This document shows positions 38,375-49,297 of a stretch of 64,000 nt of DNA, one piece after another. Positions within the stretch are counted from its first letter, which is position 1. Each line of letters opens with the position of its first letter. The notes below the pieces were generated by a model, which was not told the DNA's origin, made no database searches, and saw nothing but the letters and a program-made list of their open reading frames with translations. This DNA comes from Sipunculus nudus (Eukaryota > Annelida > Sipuncula > Golfingiida > Sipunculidae), in contig CM049312.1 in NCBI GenBank assembly GCA_026874595.1, positions 24,547,956 to 24,611,955 on the forward strand. The letters are read 5' to 3'. A program made the position numbers and the translations under genes.

Positions 38375-39065
38375 TAGCGGCTTGGACATCCCTATATATA
38401 TATATTTGTACCCATTTTGTCTTTTGATTTCTTCCACCACCACCACCACCCCCTCAGAAAATTAAAAGTAACCATTCATCATATTAGCACAGTCCCTTTT
38501 AAATTAGACATCTTCATGTTTGTAAGAAAAACGTTTCGAACAAGCCTTTTAAAAATCTGTTTTCATAAACAAAAATACAGCTGTTAAATTGTCATTTTTG
38601 TATTGACTATGACTACGTTGAGCCAACGATTATGGCTACGTTGAAAGAATGCAAAGTTGATTCTTGATATAATTTGGTTAGCTGAATCGAATGAATTGAC
38701 ACGTCTTGTTTTAAAACATAGAATACATATTTCTTATTTCAAATAATCAACTTTGTAACTGAAGGAAATAGGGGATTGAATATGCTAATTAAAGGTGCAC
38801 ATTGGCTTTTTTTGTAAACCTTACGTCAAACACAACAAGACTTCGTGGCCGATATAACAATGAATAGACATCGGAACGTTCATAAAATCGGAAAATTTAG
38901 TTTAGATTTTAAAATCTTATCAAAATAAAACTTAATAATAAAGAACGCTTATGAACAGGGCTTTGCGCATTTTCTCTTAATCCTGCGAAATATATTTTAA
39001 AACTTAAATGTATGTCAAAATAAATTTTAATTTAGCATGATATACTGTGGGGCCAAGCAGCCATA

Positions 39066-39066
39066 A

Positions 39067-39139
<73 letters not shown>
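39066..39139. repeat. Compound (AC)n(AT)n(GA)n microsatellite
   Basis: Three dinucleotide tracts in succession, immediately before the 23-bp-flanked tRNA-like insertion. Confidence 0.95.
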
Positions 39140-39325
39140 AATGGTATACACAGAAAAGTCGGTTCACTGACGGTGGGAATCGAACCAACGACCTTCCGAT
39201 TTCCGGTCGGTGAACTTAATTACCATTTGGCTACGCCAGATTCCTTTCCCCTCTGCTTATTTGCCTACTTTTTATAGGAACAAGCGAAGTGATTGTTTAC
39301 AGATAGAAATGGTATACACAGAAAA

Positions 39326-39327
<2 letters not shown>
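39137..39327 (-). repeat. tRNA-like insertion flanked by 23-bp direct repeats
   Basis: On the minus strand TAGCCAAATGGTAATTAAG (A box-like) and GGTTCGATTCCC (B box) lie in a 145-bp segment at 39160-39304. Both sides carry the same 23-bp sequence, AGAAATGGTATACACAGAAA plus AGT, at 39137-39159 and 39305-39327. This has the form of a target-site duplication around a tRNA-derived SINE or retrotransposed tRNA-like transcript, set between two (AT)n tracts. Confidence 0.6.

Positions 39328-39391
<64 letters not shown>
39327..39391. repeat. (AT)n microsatellite
   Basis: About 64 bp of alternating AT right after the right-hand 23-bp repeat. Confidence 0.95.
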
Positions 39392-39394
<3 letters not shown>

Positions 39395-39737
39395 TGAAAC
39401 GGGTACAAACTTTTGAACTCGAGTATCCAATAGGCACCACCCGACTTGGACTCGAGTAATCGGTAAAAATAAAACGGACATCTGTGTAACGATGCAAAAT
39501 ATGCATAAATTTGAATTCATGACGGCTTACATTATCCCAACGAAGGAATAGATACATGTCATAACAAGACGTCTGTTTATTTGACTATGTTTAGAGCCCT
39601 ATGCCAGGGTAAGATAATGAATAAATAGGCTTACAAAATGCCCGTAAATTTACAGTAATATTCAGACATTAGGTACGTATACGACTACTCGAGTCCAAAA
39701 GTATTACCCGGACTCAAGTACTCGAGTACTCCTTTCA

Positions 39738-39739
<2 letters not shown>

Positions 39740-39810
<71 letters not shown>
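39740..39810. repeat. (AT)n microsatellite at LTR insertion site
   Basis: About 70 bp of alternating AT ending exactly at the LTR-like unit. It resumes at 40652-40681 on the other side, so the unit inserted within an AT tract. Confidence 0.93.
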
Positions 39811-39813
<3 letters not shown>

Positions 39814-40647
39814 CACGGAACCTAATATCCACAGATCACGTATGCGTGATGAACATAAATTTTGTAATAGAAATAAATTAGACTCTGTAACACTAGGCAG
39901 CGTGAAATGTCTAGGGGAATGAATAGAGAAGTCAGCGGTTTTTTGTTAACAAATAACTATAATTTATTCTTAAAACAACCCTAACGTTATAATACACTAA
40001 ATCAATACAATTTCACAGTACAACAACAGTATAACAGTTAATCAATAAAATCACACAGCCTAATAAACAAAGTGCACAGTACCTGGATACCACCACTGTC
40101 ACAGCGACAAGTTCTTTAAAATGTATAAGCCGGAGGAACAGTTCACACAAATTCTCTCGAAGAATAACAGTCCAATGTAAAGCTCTTGTAATAATCCCGA
40201 AAGTAAACTGAAGACCAAATAAGATTCATCACAAATCCAGAAGAAAATCTATAATTGCCGCACTTATTGGAATAGGTCCCAACAACTGACATACACGCTT
40301 CTGTGTCCGCTGGAATATTCGTTCACCTCTCTCACGGCTTTAAAACACAGCCCCCTATTTATAACTTCTTGCCCTTAGCCGAGAATTTTCCATTTCTCGA
40401 ACAATCTTAAGAACCTAACATAATAAACACACTCAAAGAACATACTAGAACAAAGAACGCTGTGTATCTATACGCCAGGGTTCAACCAATGCGGATTAAA
40501 CCGAGCCTGCAACATCCAGCCAGGCGAGGCCGCTACAACATGTGCTACGCGTAGCACACGAACCAAATGTCGACAACGCATGAAGCACCCCTGCGCACAA
40601 CAAGGAAACACACGCAAGACCGCTGCACACAATAAAAAAACACCTTT

Positions 40648-40651
<4 letters not shown>
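39811..40651 (-). mobile_element. LTR-like unit, full length (841 bp)
   Basis: Read on the minus strand it starts TGTTAAAGGTG and ends CCGTGACA, set into an (AT)n tract. A TATA box (TATAAATA, 40356-40363) lies about 290 bases in. AATAAA occurs further down. A 16-bp perfect palindrome GTGCTACGCGTAGCAC lies near 40550. It aligns with the copies at 24815, 28985 and 54118. No internal retroviral genes are attached, so it is best read as a solo LTR. Confidence 0.7.
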
Positions 40652-40688
<37 letters not shown>

Positions 40689-41103
40689 TAAGGTATTATG
40701 TGAGATATTAGATATTCTATTCCATAGTAAATTCAGAAATGCAACCAAAGACTGTTTTTCTAAATAATATTATAATTATTTTTCAGTTTATGAATATTAT
40801 GTTTTGATAAGCAAGGGGATGATTATATTGACCATCTCCTTGCTGAAAAGTGTGTGTTGGGAGGGGGGGTATGACGCCCTGGTAGTACATGCACAGCGTA
40901 AGAAATAACCCATAACTTGTGTTAAGATATTACAGCGAATCTCTTCTGTGCTCCTAAGATTTTAACGGTTTGCTTTTTGGGGGGGGGGGGGCTTTCGGGG
41001 TTCGAATCAGCTTAATTCTTCCTATCCGTCGGCCTACGTACTAACCCTTCTTTCCTTTCAAAATTACAAATGTGTAAGCTTAGCTTAACTGAAGTAAACT
41101 TAC

Positions 41104-41182
41104 CGCTATTTGTTTGGCTCAGCACTATTGCGAGAAGAATGAACGACACCAGTGTGTTTAGAATAACTTCAACTTGAGTCAT
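41104..41182 (-). CDS. First coding exon of gene B: signal peptide
   Basis: ATG at 41182 followed by 26 codons and a consensus donor (AGC G|GTAAGT). The peptide MTQVEVILNTLVSFILLAIV continues LSQTNS: a hydrophobic core of about 15 residues, then a polar region with small residues suited to signal peptidase cleavage. The exon ends in phase 1, as expected for a signal-peptide exon feeding phase-1 modules, and joins the TSP1 exon at 27414 as Ser-Gly-Tyr-Ile-Trp. There is an in-frame upstream extension, but its first codon is TTG, so this ATG is the best start. The intron that follows is 13.7 kb. Confidence 0.75.
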
Positions 41183-41195
41183 CTTAAATAACTGT

Positions 41196-41256
41196 TTAAA
41201 TAGCTTCAACGGTAGTCATCCTATATTTGAGTCCAAATAACTTCAACCGTAGTCAT
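41196..41256 (-). promoter_or_regulatory. Two short upstream ORFs in a triplicated 37-bp start region
   Basis: The sequence ATGACTNNNGTTGAAGNTATT occurs three times at an exact 37-bp spacing, with ATGs at 41256, 41219 and 41182. The third copy is the start of gene B. The first two give short uORFs, 11 codons plus TAG (41256-41221) and 7 codons plus TAA (41219-41196), in different frames from the gene. If transcription starts upstream, both would be met first by scanning ribosomes and could lower translation. The transcription start itself is not known. Confidence 0.55.
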
Positions 41257-42291
41257 CCTTAATTTGATTCAGTAATACCCTGTCGTTCCAACGCACTGCG
41301 TGTGTATGATATGGACAATAGTGTGCTTTCAACTTTAAAACTTACAATTGAAGCATGTCTAATGTTTGAATATTCAAAAAGGCTATGGGATATGGCACCT
41401 CTACATAAATGGATGAAAAGTCTCCATTATTTATGTCGTAGCTCCACAATTGTAATGTTATGGAGCGCCGTTAATAACTCACAGAGCACAGAGCCTGAAG
41501 CACCCTCACTTTTTACATGGTATACTCTTTGTATACGTGTGATTTCCATAGTAACAAGACATAACATGTGACACACCGCGCCGAGTGCCCGCCACTGTCC
41601 TATTAACAATCACACTCTAATGTGCAACCATATCATAACGATAAATTATAAGACATGTCACGCCGGGACAACAAGAAATGCAGCTGTTGCTACCCATCGA
41701 CACAGGGAATTGATTTTCTCCTTCGTACACTCTTATTTATATTTAATGTAAAAAAGCCCTTGAACTATTGAATGACAGCATTGTTGAATTTGACATGGAG
41801 GTAAAACAGTTGATTAAATATTTGATCCTCACTGATGGATACCTTGATTTGCCTGTTGTATTTTGGGTTTTTTTGTTTGTTTTTTTTTGTGCGGCTGACT
41901 TTTTGATTCGGAGATTATGAAGTTTTGTTTGTCCGTGTGTCTGTTTGCTTTTATTGTTGGATTCAGTGTTTGCGTATGAGATCTTATGCATTCCTGTTTG
42001 TAATTTGTTAAGTTTATAAGTTCTGTTTGTATAAGATATAATATTTTTGTCTGTTTTATGTTTGTCTGTTGTATTGCTTTTGGGCTGAGGTTTGCGTCAG
42101 AGGTCATCTATCACCCCTATCCTCCTGTCCGTCAACTGGCGAAATGTAAGTAAGCTACCCGGCTGCTTTTTCAATAAAATATTCCTCAGTTATTTATGCA
42201 TTTGGGTTAAACGGTTTATGTCTTTTGTCCCGACTTGTCCCGGTGAAATGTTTCACACTAAGAACAAAGTAAAATTTATGTGATCGTTTGG

Positions 42292-42365
42292 CGTGTCCAG
42301 TGTATAACGGGTAGTCTCACATTGTCGTGGCCAAGGTTCGGTTCCCGGTACAGGAAGGATACAAC
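42292..42365 (+). repeat. tRNA-like SINE head
   Basis: GGTTCGGTTCCCGG fits a Pol III B box and TCCAGTGTATAACGGGTAG resembles an A box 35-40 bases before it. It does not fold into a convincing tRNA cloverleaf, so it is called a SINE relic rather than a tRNA gene. Confidence 0.4.
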
Positions 42366-43831
42366 TGACTTTATGTAATGGTGCTCGTATCCTTGGTGGT
42401 TAGTTCTAATTGTACAAAATGCTCCGTGATTAACTTTGTCCAATATGTTTTGGTCAGATGGCAGCTGGCCCCAAATAACTACACAAATATTACCAAAATT
42501 GGAAAGTTACGTCACAGGTGTGAGGAGTGGATTTAAGGGGGAGGGGGCGCCATCCATTTTTGTCGATATAAAAAAAGCGCGTAATGTATAAAAAACAGAG
42601 GCCGATTTTGCAGCATTGTTATGTATTTTCAAACTACCTCAGATTGCACAACTACCGCCCGAAACTTTTAAAGTATTTCTGCGTTGTGTACCGAGTAAAC
42701 CCCCTGTCTTATACTAACCCCTTAACCCCCGTACCCCCTCCCGCCGTGACCTTCCACACCATTATCAATTAATCCGCCCAGCTTGGTCTGCTTAATTCAG
42801 CAGTCGGCGATCAATACCTGGTGTTCCATCAGCTGATGTGCATTTATATTTCTGTATGATATAAGGGACTGATATATGCAGCGAGCATACACAGGCATCA
42901 TACACAGTCTCTGTATCTGTACGTGTGAGGGTTCGCCCATGTCCTGCACATCTTACATGCCGTATTGACCTAAAGAGCCTGTCAGTAATCAGCGCAACCC
43001 CAGTACCTTCCGGGACGCATAGATTCCTATTTACAGTAACCCCTGGATATATTATTGTGCGTTAATACTTTGGAAATTACATAAACTATGAAAATAAAAG
43101 TGTCATCTCAAAAGTCAAGAGATCTTCAGTCAATATCTATTTCAGTATCATGCCCTTATGTATATATATGGGCCTCTGTGTGTGTCAATCAATCAATCAA
43201 TGAGGGGAACATGAATTTATCGATCGTTGTGTCTTTACATGTACATATGCATAATAAATTCACGGATTCTACTGCATGTAGGGGGAAACTCGGGTCTCTT
43301 TTGAGGAACATATTGATTAAAGTTACCTGCTTAAATACCGGCTTATAAGCGGTTCGTGTCAACGACGACTCGCGGAGTTCGTTGAACGGCATTTGGAACT
43401 TGTGAAAGATCGTTACACATATAAAGGTACGTTGATTCAGGGGATATTAAAAAAATAATTTAAATAAAATGAGAGGATGTTTGTTTAGGGTCTTGGCCAT
43501 GAATCATTATAACCACCACACCCATTTATTTGTCGTGGTGGGTCCGTAAATTGACTGCATACTCTAATAACAAAGTATGTGTGTAATCAAAAGGGGTTGA
43601 TCGGTGCCACATGAAGGAATAAATGTTTAACATATTTTATTATGTAAAAATTACTATAACTATTGTTTTCCCAATTATATTTGCCTTTCTATATTACAGA
43701 TATTGATTATGAATGAGCTGTGAAGCAAACGTCAGTCACACCGCTATAAGTTACCACGGTGCCAGTACATATCGACTTATGTTAACTCTGAAAGGTCCCA
43801 ACGCACTTCACGGATTGTAAAACCACATATC

Positions 43832-43834
<3 letters not shown>

Positions 43835-43895
<61 letters not shown>

Positions 43896-43906
43896 CGATC
43901 GATCGA
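43835..43906. repeat. (CT)n(GATC)n microsatellite
   Basis: About 57 bp of CT repeats followed by four GATC-type units, in the region between genes A and B. Confidence 0.93.
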
Positions 43907-44732
43907 CCTGTATGTACAATAAAATATCAGGTGAAATCTATTTCCATTAATTTATTGAAATATCCAATTACATTCTAAACTTCATACGTATACATATATA
44001 TCGAGGGGCACAGCAGCATATAAGAAAAACAATTAAATGACACATTTAACAAGAAAACTAAACAGACTCATCTTCTATAATTTACCTCTAATTAACACAA
44101 TGACAAAGATCTCAGATTATTGAATTAATCATATACCTAATAATAAAGAGAGACGAACACTCTTATATTGTTTTACCAATAAAGCATTCCTTCTCTTCTA
44201 AAAAAAAGTCTAATTAACATCAACGTTTGTTATTATTCCAGGTATCATAATGAAATAAGAATCAATTGAACAACACAACACAATTTGTACACAATTTCAC
44301 GAAAGCGCACTTATTATCCCAGCGAGCTTATATAAGCTTCCTGATTACACTCAAAATGCAAAAAAATGTATAAATGCAAAATATGCTTTTGATATATTGC
44401 TCAAAGTTCTCTTTCGTTTGTTTTAAATCCTTAAATGCTAAATTGAAAACTAATTGCTGTCAAGAGTTTAAACGTTACGCTGACCATATCTAATAGATCT
44501 TCCTCTCATCCATCAATCCATTAGTAAATGTCATTTGTTTAAATAACTATTCTTATGTTTAAGATTAGGAGAAGGTAGGTCCGTCCTCTTCAAAAATCAT
44601 GATGTTATGTAAAGAAATTCTGGATTTTTTATGCGTGTTATTTAAGTGCAGAAAACAAATCCAAAGATTTATCCGCAGTAACATTTTTGAACAGCACTCA
44701 CTACATTCCTTAAAAACGTGTTGAAACAAAGC

Positions 44733-44766
<34 letters not shown>

Positions 44767-44912
44767 TTATATGTATGATAAATTTCTACTGAGGAGAAAA
44801 TGGAAAGACCAAAGTTTCTAAAGAGAATGCAACACAAAGCCATACATTGTGTTTCTGTTTCTTGTATTTTTTTTTTTTGTCTTTTTCCCTTTTTTGGAGT
44901 TTTTTTTTAATT

Positions 44913-44918
44913 TTTATT
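44913..44918 (-). terminator. Candidate poly(A) signal of gene A
   Basis: AATAAA on the minus strand about 240 bases after the stop codon of gene A, within an A/T-rich tract. The proposed 3' UTR contains an (ATT)n microsatellite at 44960-44992. This is the first AATAAA seen downstream of the stop. The region is AT-rich, so chance occurrence is possible. Confidence 0.45.
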
Positions 44919-44960
44919 TTGTTTTGCCGACAACACCTCGAAATATAAACAACAGTTATG

Positions 44961-44993
<33 letters not shown>

Positions 44994-45155
44994 TTTATAT
45001 TATAATAATATTACATTATAGAGTATTTGATAAAATATTTTTGAAATCTGTATAAATATCTTCCATATAAACTTCAACAACAAAGTACAACAGTGTACAA
45101 CATAATATATTTTTTTCAAATCCTGCCAGCAGATGAGTTTATCAAGAAGATCCAT

Positions 45156-45388
45156 TCAAACTTTACTGGATGTAGCGACACTTCCTCTTCCAGTCGGACT
45201 TCCGGTGTTGCGTGCCTCCGGGACCACACGGTTCTTTTTCTTTTTTTCGACGACTTTCCATAGCGTCATGAGGTCAAGGCCAACAATAAACAGGACGACC
45301 GCCAACAGAAGACCAATAGCCACCGCACCATAGTTGTGAGCTGACGGAGCTTCTGCCGGAACCTCCTCTTCTCTCGTCTTTTCCTCTT
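45156..45388 (-). CDS. Terminal exon of gene A: transmembrane helix and cytoplasmic tail
   Basis: Exon of 233 bp from acceptor ...CGCAATTAG to stop TGA at 45156-45158, entered in phase 1; 76 residues. Order: acidic linker (EEEKTREEEVPAE), a single hydrophobic helix at about residues 21-43 (AVAIGLLLAVVLFIVG), a basic stop-transfer (VVEKKKKNR), then a tail of about 24 residues rich in Ser, Gly and Thr that ends ATSSKV. This predicts a type I membrane protein with all CCP and mucin modules outside. The last residues Ser-Lys-Val fit the class I PDZ ligand pattern (S/T-x-hydrophobic), which is an inference. An Asp sits within the inner end of the helix. Confidence 0.88.
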
Positions 45389-45971
45389 CTAATTGCGGCG
45401 TGAGGGGTGCGAGAAATAAAATAAATCCGAATATATTCAGTATTTCTATATATCATTATTAACCTATCTAAAAAAACATCGTTTGCGCATCCTATATGGT
45501 CATTTAGCGGCACTTCAGTCATTTCGTATTAGAGTTTATTCAACTCTATTTTACAGTTTAACCCATTTGCTTCCCTGGCTATATGGATTGATAACCTGAA
45601 GGTCCTTTTAATAAACAGAGTTCGTTAAATTAGGCTTACTTAAATCAGAAGCAGAACAAAGCGCGGGGGGGGGGGGGCCTCCAGTGGGTCCGAAGGGTTT
45701 CAGATAATGTGTTGTGGCCTGGATCCCCCCCCCCCCTTTTCCGAACCGGAGGACCTTTTTTATTAGGTTTTTCTTTAGTCCTCCTTGGTTGGACCCCCCC
45801 CCCCCCCCCTTTTCAAAATCCTGAATCCGCCCTTGTTAATACTTGGAAACGTGGCCACATTGTCATACAATTACAGTCACTTGTACACTACCAAAGACAC
45901 ACATGCACATTGCAATGTAATAAAATACATGTATGTCGGTTCTGATAAACTAGGATGAGGTAAATTCTTAC

Positions 45972-46154
45972 CAAGGCACTTGACAATTTTCGGGTACCAA
46001 CGACCGAGTTTTCCACAGGTTGAGAACCGGTAGCGCCATCTGTCGGCAAAGTGGTAACCATCCTCACAAGTGTAGTTTATGTGTGTACGGTACGAGATGT
46101 TAGTTGTGTTGACAATCACCCCATCCCATGTGGCGAGGGGTAAACACATGATCC
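45972..46154 (-). CDS. CCP/sushi exon 10 of gene A (membrane-proximal)
   Basis: 183-bp phase 1-1 exon, acceptor TATTTTTTAG, donor G|GTAAGAAT. It encodes IMCLPLATWDGVIVNTT, INYTCEDGYHFADRW, FSTCGKLGRWYPKIVKCL. This is a complete CCP. It joins the last exon through a Glu codon (G|AA) into a Glu/Lys-rich linker before the membrane helix, so this is the module nearest the membrane. Confidence 0.88.
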
Positions 46155-47429
46155 CTAAAAAATAAGAAGTAATGGACCAAACAAGTAACATCTTATGCAA
46201 GTGTAAAAGCATACAATATAAGTAAAACTATCTTTCCCCCAGGACTTAATAAGACTTAAATAAAAGATAATTTAAAGAGCTTTCCTCTGTTCAGGCATAA
46301 AGTCAAAGTAAAGATATTATATTTTAATTTGTTTTTACTGTTCATGATAAATTACTCTGTTTCATGTTTAGACTAGAAAGCAGAGACTTCCGCCAGCATT
46401 CTGATCAAATGTAAGTTTGATCAAACTCAACTCTTTTGTTACATGAGCCCTGGAAACATGGGAGAAAGCCAAGAGATATGTTTGCCCCCGTGCACCAACG
46501 CGATGGTGGCATCGGAAGCAACCTATGCCCGCCGGAACAAAGGCAGCACTAATACCTGTGAATGACTCTCACCTTTGACCGGCATAAACAAATATGACAC
46601 AGAATCCATTAAACAAGACATATTTTGATGATCAAGGTTATTTCTTTTTTCTTTTTGTTGTTCACAAACCCCAACAAAATGTCAACAGATGAGTTCATTA
46701 TGCTTTGAGTAGAATTTCTAACAGACGAAAAAATAATTAATAAACGTAACGCCTGCTGGTGGAGGTATAAACATAATGAATCAGAACAACATAAAGATTT
46801 AACCCTTCAGTCCCGGGGTACAGGAGGGCCCATGGTCCTAAGACGTACTAGACAAGATGTAAATTTAATCCTCTAAACTGGCCCTTAGGGTAGGAGGGTC
46901 GGCAAAAAAAAACTATAACTATAAACTACCCTAATTTTTTCATGATGGTATGCATATTTTTTAACTTTTCATTAATTTTACCATTAATTTGTAACATTTA
47001 AACCCTATAAAGATACACCAATATAAGCACCAAGTAACAGTGAGCCACTTTTTAGTTAACTAATATTAAACTTCATGACAATTTCTCAATTTTTTTTTTG
47101 TTCTCCCAACTGTTCTTCTTTTTTGTAAAATGAAGTTTTGATTTTTCTTTTGAATCAAAATATATAATTTCAGTTTTAAGGTAGAGAGAGACTAAATAAA
47201 GGAAAAACAAAAATAAACTTTTGAGATATTGTCATGCGGTTTTAAATTAACATACCAAACAGCGGTTTGTTGTTACTAGGTGCTTAAAATAGTGCACTTT
47301 AAAAGTTAAATGTTGAAATATCTCATGGAAATGAATGAAAATTTAAAAATATGTATGCAATCAGAAAAACACTGTAACATATTAAAAATAAGGTATACAT
47401 TAATGGCCTATTATGGGTTATTAGCTTAC

Positions 47430-47618
47430 GTAAACATCCGTCCGGTGAGTCAAGACTCCATTGCCCGAGCTCGTTACACGTAGCCCAAAACATGAATTTC
47501 TTCCCCCTTGTTGAGTAACCGTCGTCACACACGTAGTTGACCTTGTCCTTGAAGTACAATACTCCAAACGTTCCCCGGGTCGTGTGGTTCATCCTCGGCA
47601 GAGGGTCACACTGGATCC
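47430..47618 (-). CDS. CCP/sushi exon 9 of gene A (paralogue of exon 1447-1635)
   Basis: 189-bp phase 1-1 exon, acceptor TTTTTACACAG, donor C|GTAAGC. It encodes IQCDPLPRMNHTTRGTFG, VNYVCDDGYSTRGKK, FWATCNELGQWSLDS and GCL. Four Cys and the Trp are present. The gene B exon at 1447-1635 has exactly the same length and shares GTFG, LYF, CDDG, FWATCNE and GxW, about 31 of 62 residues without a gap. This exon is the strongest evidence that the two genes are duplicates. Confidence 0.9.
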
Positions 47619-47816
47619 CTGTGTAAAAATACCGTTCAAAATATTTAAAGGTAAAGGCAAGACCGAATTGTAATCATGATGTTTAAATTTGTAAATAAAA
47701 CTCTCATAGAGACTTATATTATGGATATTTGATGTTGCAGCAGAGACAAAATTAATGTCAACAGCGCTTCAAGGCGCATGTCATTTTATTTTAACATCAT
47801 TTTAATGGATTTAAAG

Positions 47817-47817
<1 letters not shown>

Positions 47818-47861
<44 letters not shown>
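47818..47861. repeat. (AT)n microsatellite
   Basis: About 44 bp of alternating AT in a gene A intron 200 bp upstream of CCP exon 9. Confidence 0.93.
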
Positions 47862-47864
<3 letters not shown>

Positions 47865-47929
47865 GTAGAGACACCTTGATCCTTTTTCTATCATGGAAAC
47901 TTGAATAGAGTAGTGTCGATCCCGCAATC

Positions 47930-47985
47930 GAACTCATTTCCGTGACACAGGTCTAGCGTTTCAGCCTCTTCACAAATGAAGCATA
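47930..47985 (-). repeat. tRNA-like SINE relic
   Basis: The minus strand contains GAGTTCGATTGCGGGATCGA, a B box-like stretch, preceded by GCTGAAACGCTAGACC. It is degenerate and lies within a gene A intron just after an (AT)n tract. Confidence 0.35.
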
Positions 47986-49297
47986 CGTTAATAGAGACAC
48001 AGGTCCGCCTTTACATGCATCCCGTCGAAGACCGAGTGACCAGGGTCATCAGAAACAGAGGCTTTTAAAGAGACATAGCCAGGAGCAGTATTATGCCTAT
48101 TCATTCACACTATAAGTTCAGTTCAGCTTTATACAAAAGTTTCACAGCAAAACCATCGCAGCACACATTTCCATAACCTCGCACACGACTATTTAACGCC
48201 TTGTTATGGCTCTGCGTATTGCATGGTAAACAAAGTCCACGTGTGTCTGTTACCATAACAAGGCCGCCTGACCGGGAATTGATTTTGAGCCGCAACACGC
48301 AATGTTTAAACTAGCAGGAACATGTACATTGTATTATATTTTGGGGGCCAAGTCAGTCAGGGCATCTTCTAATTGACACTTGTTGTTGCTCCGCGATGTA
48401 CACTACTCCGCGCACTGAGTTTTCATTTATCCTCTGCAAATGTTTAATCAAGGCTTTAAAAAAAGCAAATTATTTTTTTTATAAAGCATTCCGGAAAATG
48501 CATCTAGAATACTGTGACTTATTTCTAAAATGTCACCAAAGATATTATATCTATATCTTTGCTCTATCATTAATAATGATTTTTTTTTATAATTTGGTAG
48601 TGCCTTATCTGTATAAAAGAATGTGGATTTCATTATTTCTTCCCACTGACTGTCGTCAGTATTCTGTCGAGGATGTTAACTATATGTCACTGTATAGAAA
48701 ATGCCTCTTGAATTATTCTAATTGTGTAAAGTAGTGGAGATATTTAATCAGCGATATATTTCATAAACGTTTTAATGGTGTTTAAAACATTTAGTAATGG
48801 AAGTGTATATGAATATATATGATTTTAATTTTACGAAAATAAAATGTTTAATAAAGAGATAAATAAATACATCTATTATTAAGTCCCTACCCTACTTTAA
48901 TGGAAAAGTTTGGAAAATCCACCCCTATCAAAATCCGATATCTTGATTTATGTTTTCATTACATTTTTTTTTTAATTATTTAAAATTTTGAAATGGGAGC
49001 ACTGACTGAGTTAAAGTTGAAGGTAAAAATGAGGAAAGACTTTAAAGTTCGGTTATTATTTTGCCTAGTGTTCCATCCAGTCTCGGTGGTCAAGTTTTTG
49101 TTGCATTGACCAGCATGTGAAAGGTAGTTCAATTCATAAAACATTTCTACAGGGAGAATAAGCAAGATTCGATACGTTAAACTTCAGTTTATTAAAATAA
49201 GGTTGAACACCAGTTAAATGCTAAATTTCCCCTCATGTCAAAATCCGTATATCCCTCATGATACATATCGTTATATTAAACATCCCCGCTCCTATAA

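Larger units (their letters stand above)
27415..41103. other. 13.7-kb first intron of gene B
   Basis: No TSP1 or CCP exon seen. It contains the truncated LTR-like unit, tandem and dispersed repeats, the GC-rich island, the long pearl-like array, the tRNA-like insertion and the solo LTR. At 33440-33817 the minus strand has two adjacent short open frames in different registers that could be a decayed coding segment of unknown origin. Confidence 0.45.
1447..41182 (-). other. Gene B: signal peptide-TSP1-mucin-CCP gene (3' end outside window)
   Basis: Inferred gene model read right to left. Exons: 41182-41104 signal peptide, 27414-27262, 26379-26230, 23222-23073, 21424-21275, (20626-20447 uncertain), 16845-16699, 13580-13431 and 10019-9882 (TSP1), 9373-8666 Thr/Ser repeat, 6631-6452 CCP, 5754-5632 half CCP and 1635-1447 CCP. 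All splice sites are GT-AG and all joints are phase 1. No stop codon or membrane segment is reached before the left edge, so the gene continues. It lies head-to-tail with gene A about 4 kb away and shares its mucin-then-CCP order. TSP1 modules bind glycosaminoglycans and matrix in known proteins; a surface adhesion or recognition role is an inference. Confidence 0.8.
41257..44912. other. Spacer between genes A and B; presumed gene B 5' region
   Basis: About 3.7 kb without a recognisable gene. It holds a T-rich tract (41820-42110), a tRNA-like relic (42292), and CT and AC microsatellites. The promoter of gene B should lie here or in an upstream non-coding exon, but no TATA/initiator pair was convincing. 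Confidence 0.4.

Noticed and set aside
39160-39240. Functional tRNA gene on the minus strand
   Set aside because: B box is good but the acceptor and T stems do not pair cleanly and no clear anticodon arm forms. Treated as a tRNA-derived insertion.
48396-48734. 112-codon plus-strand open frame
   Set aside because: Lies in a gene A intron on the opposite strand. Composition follows AT-rich DNA (Tyr, Phe, Leu, Lys) with no recognisable domain.
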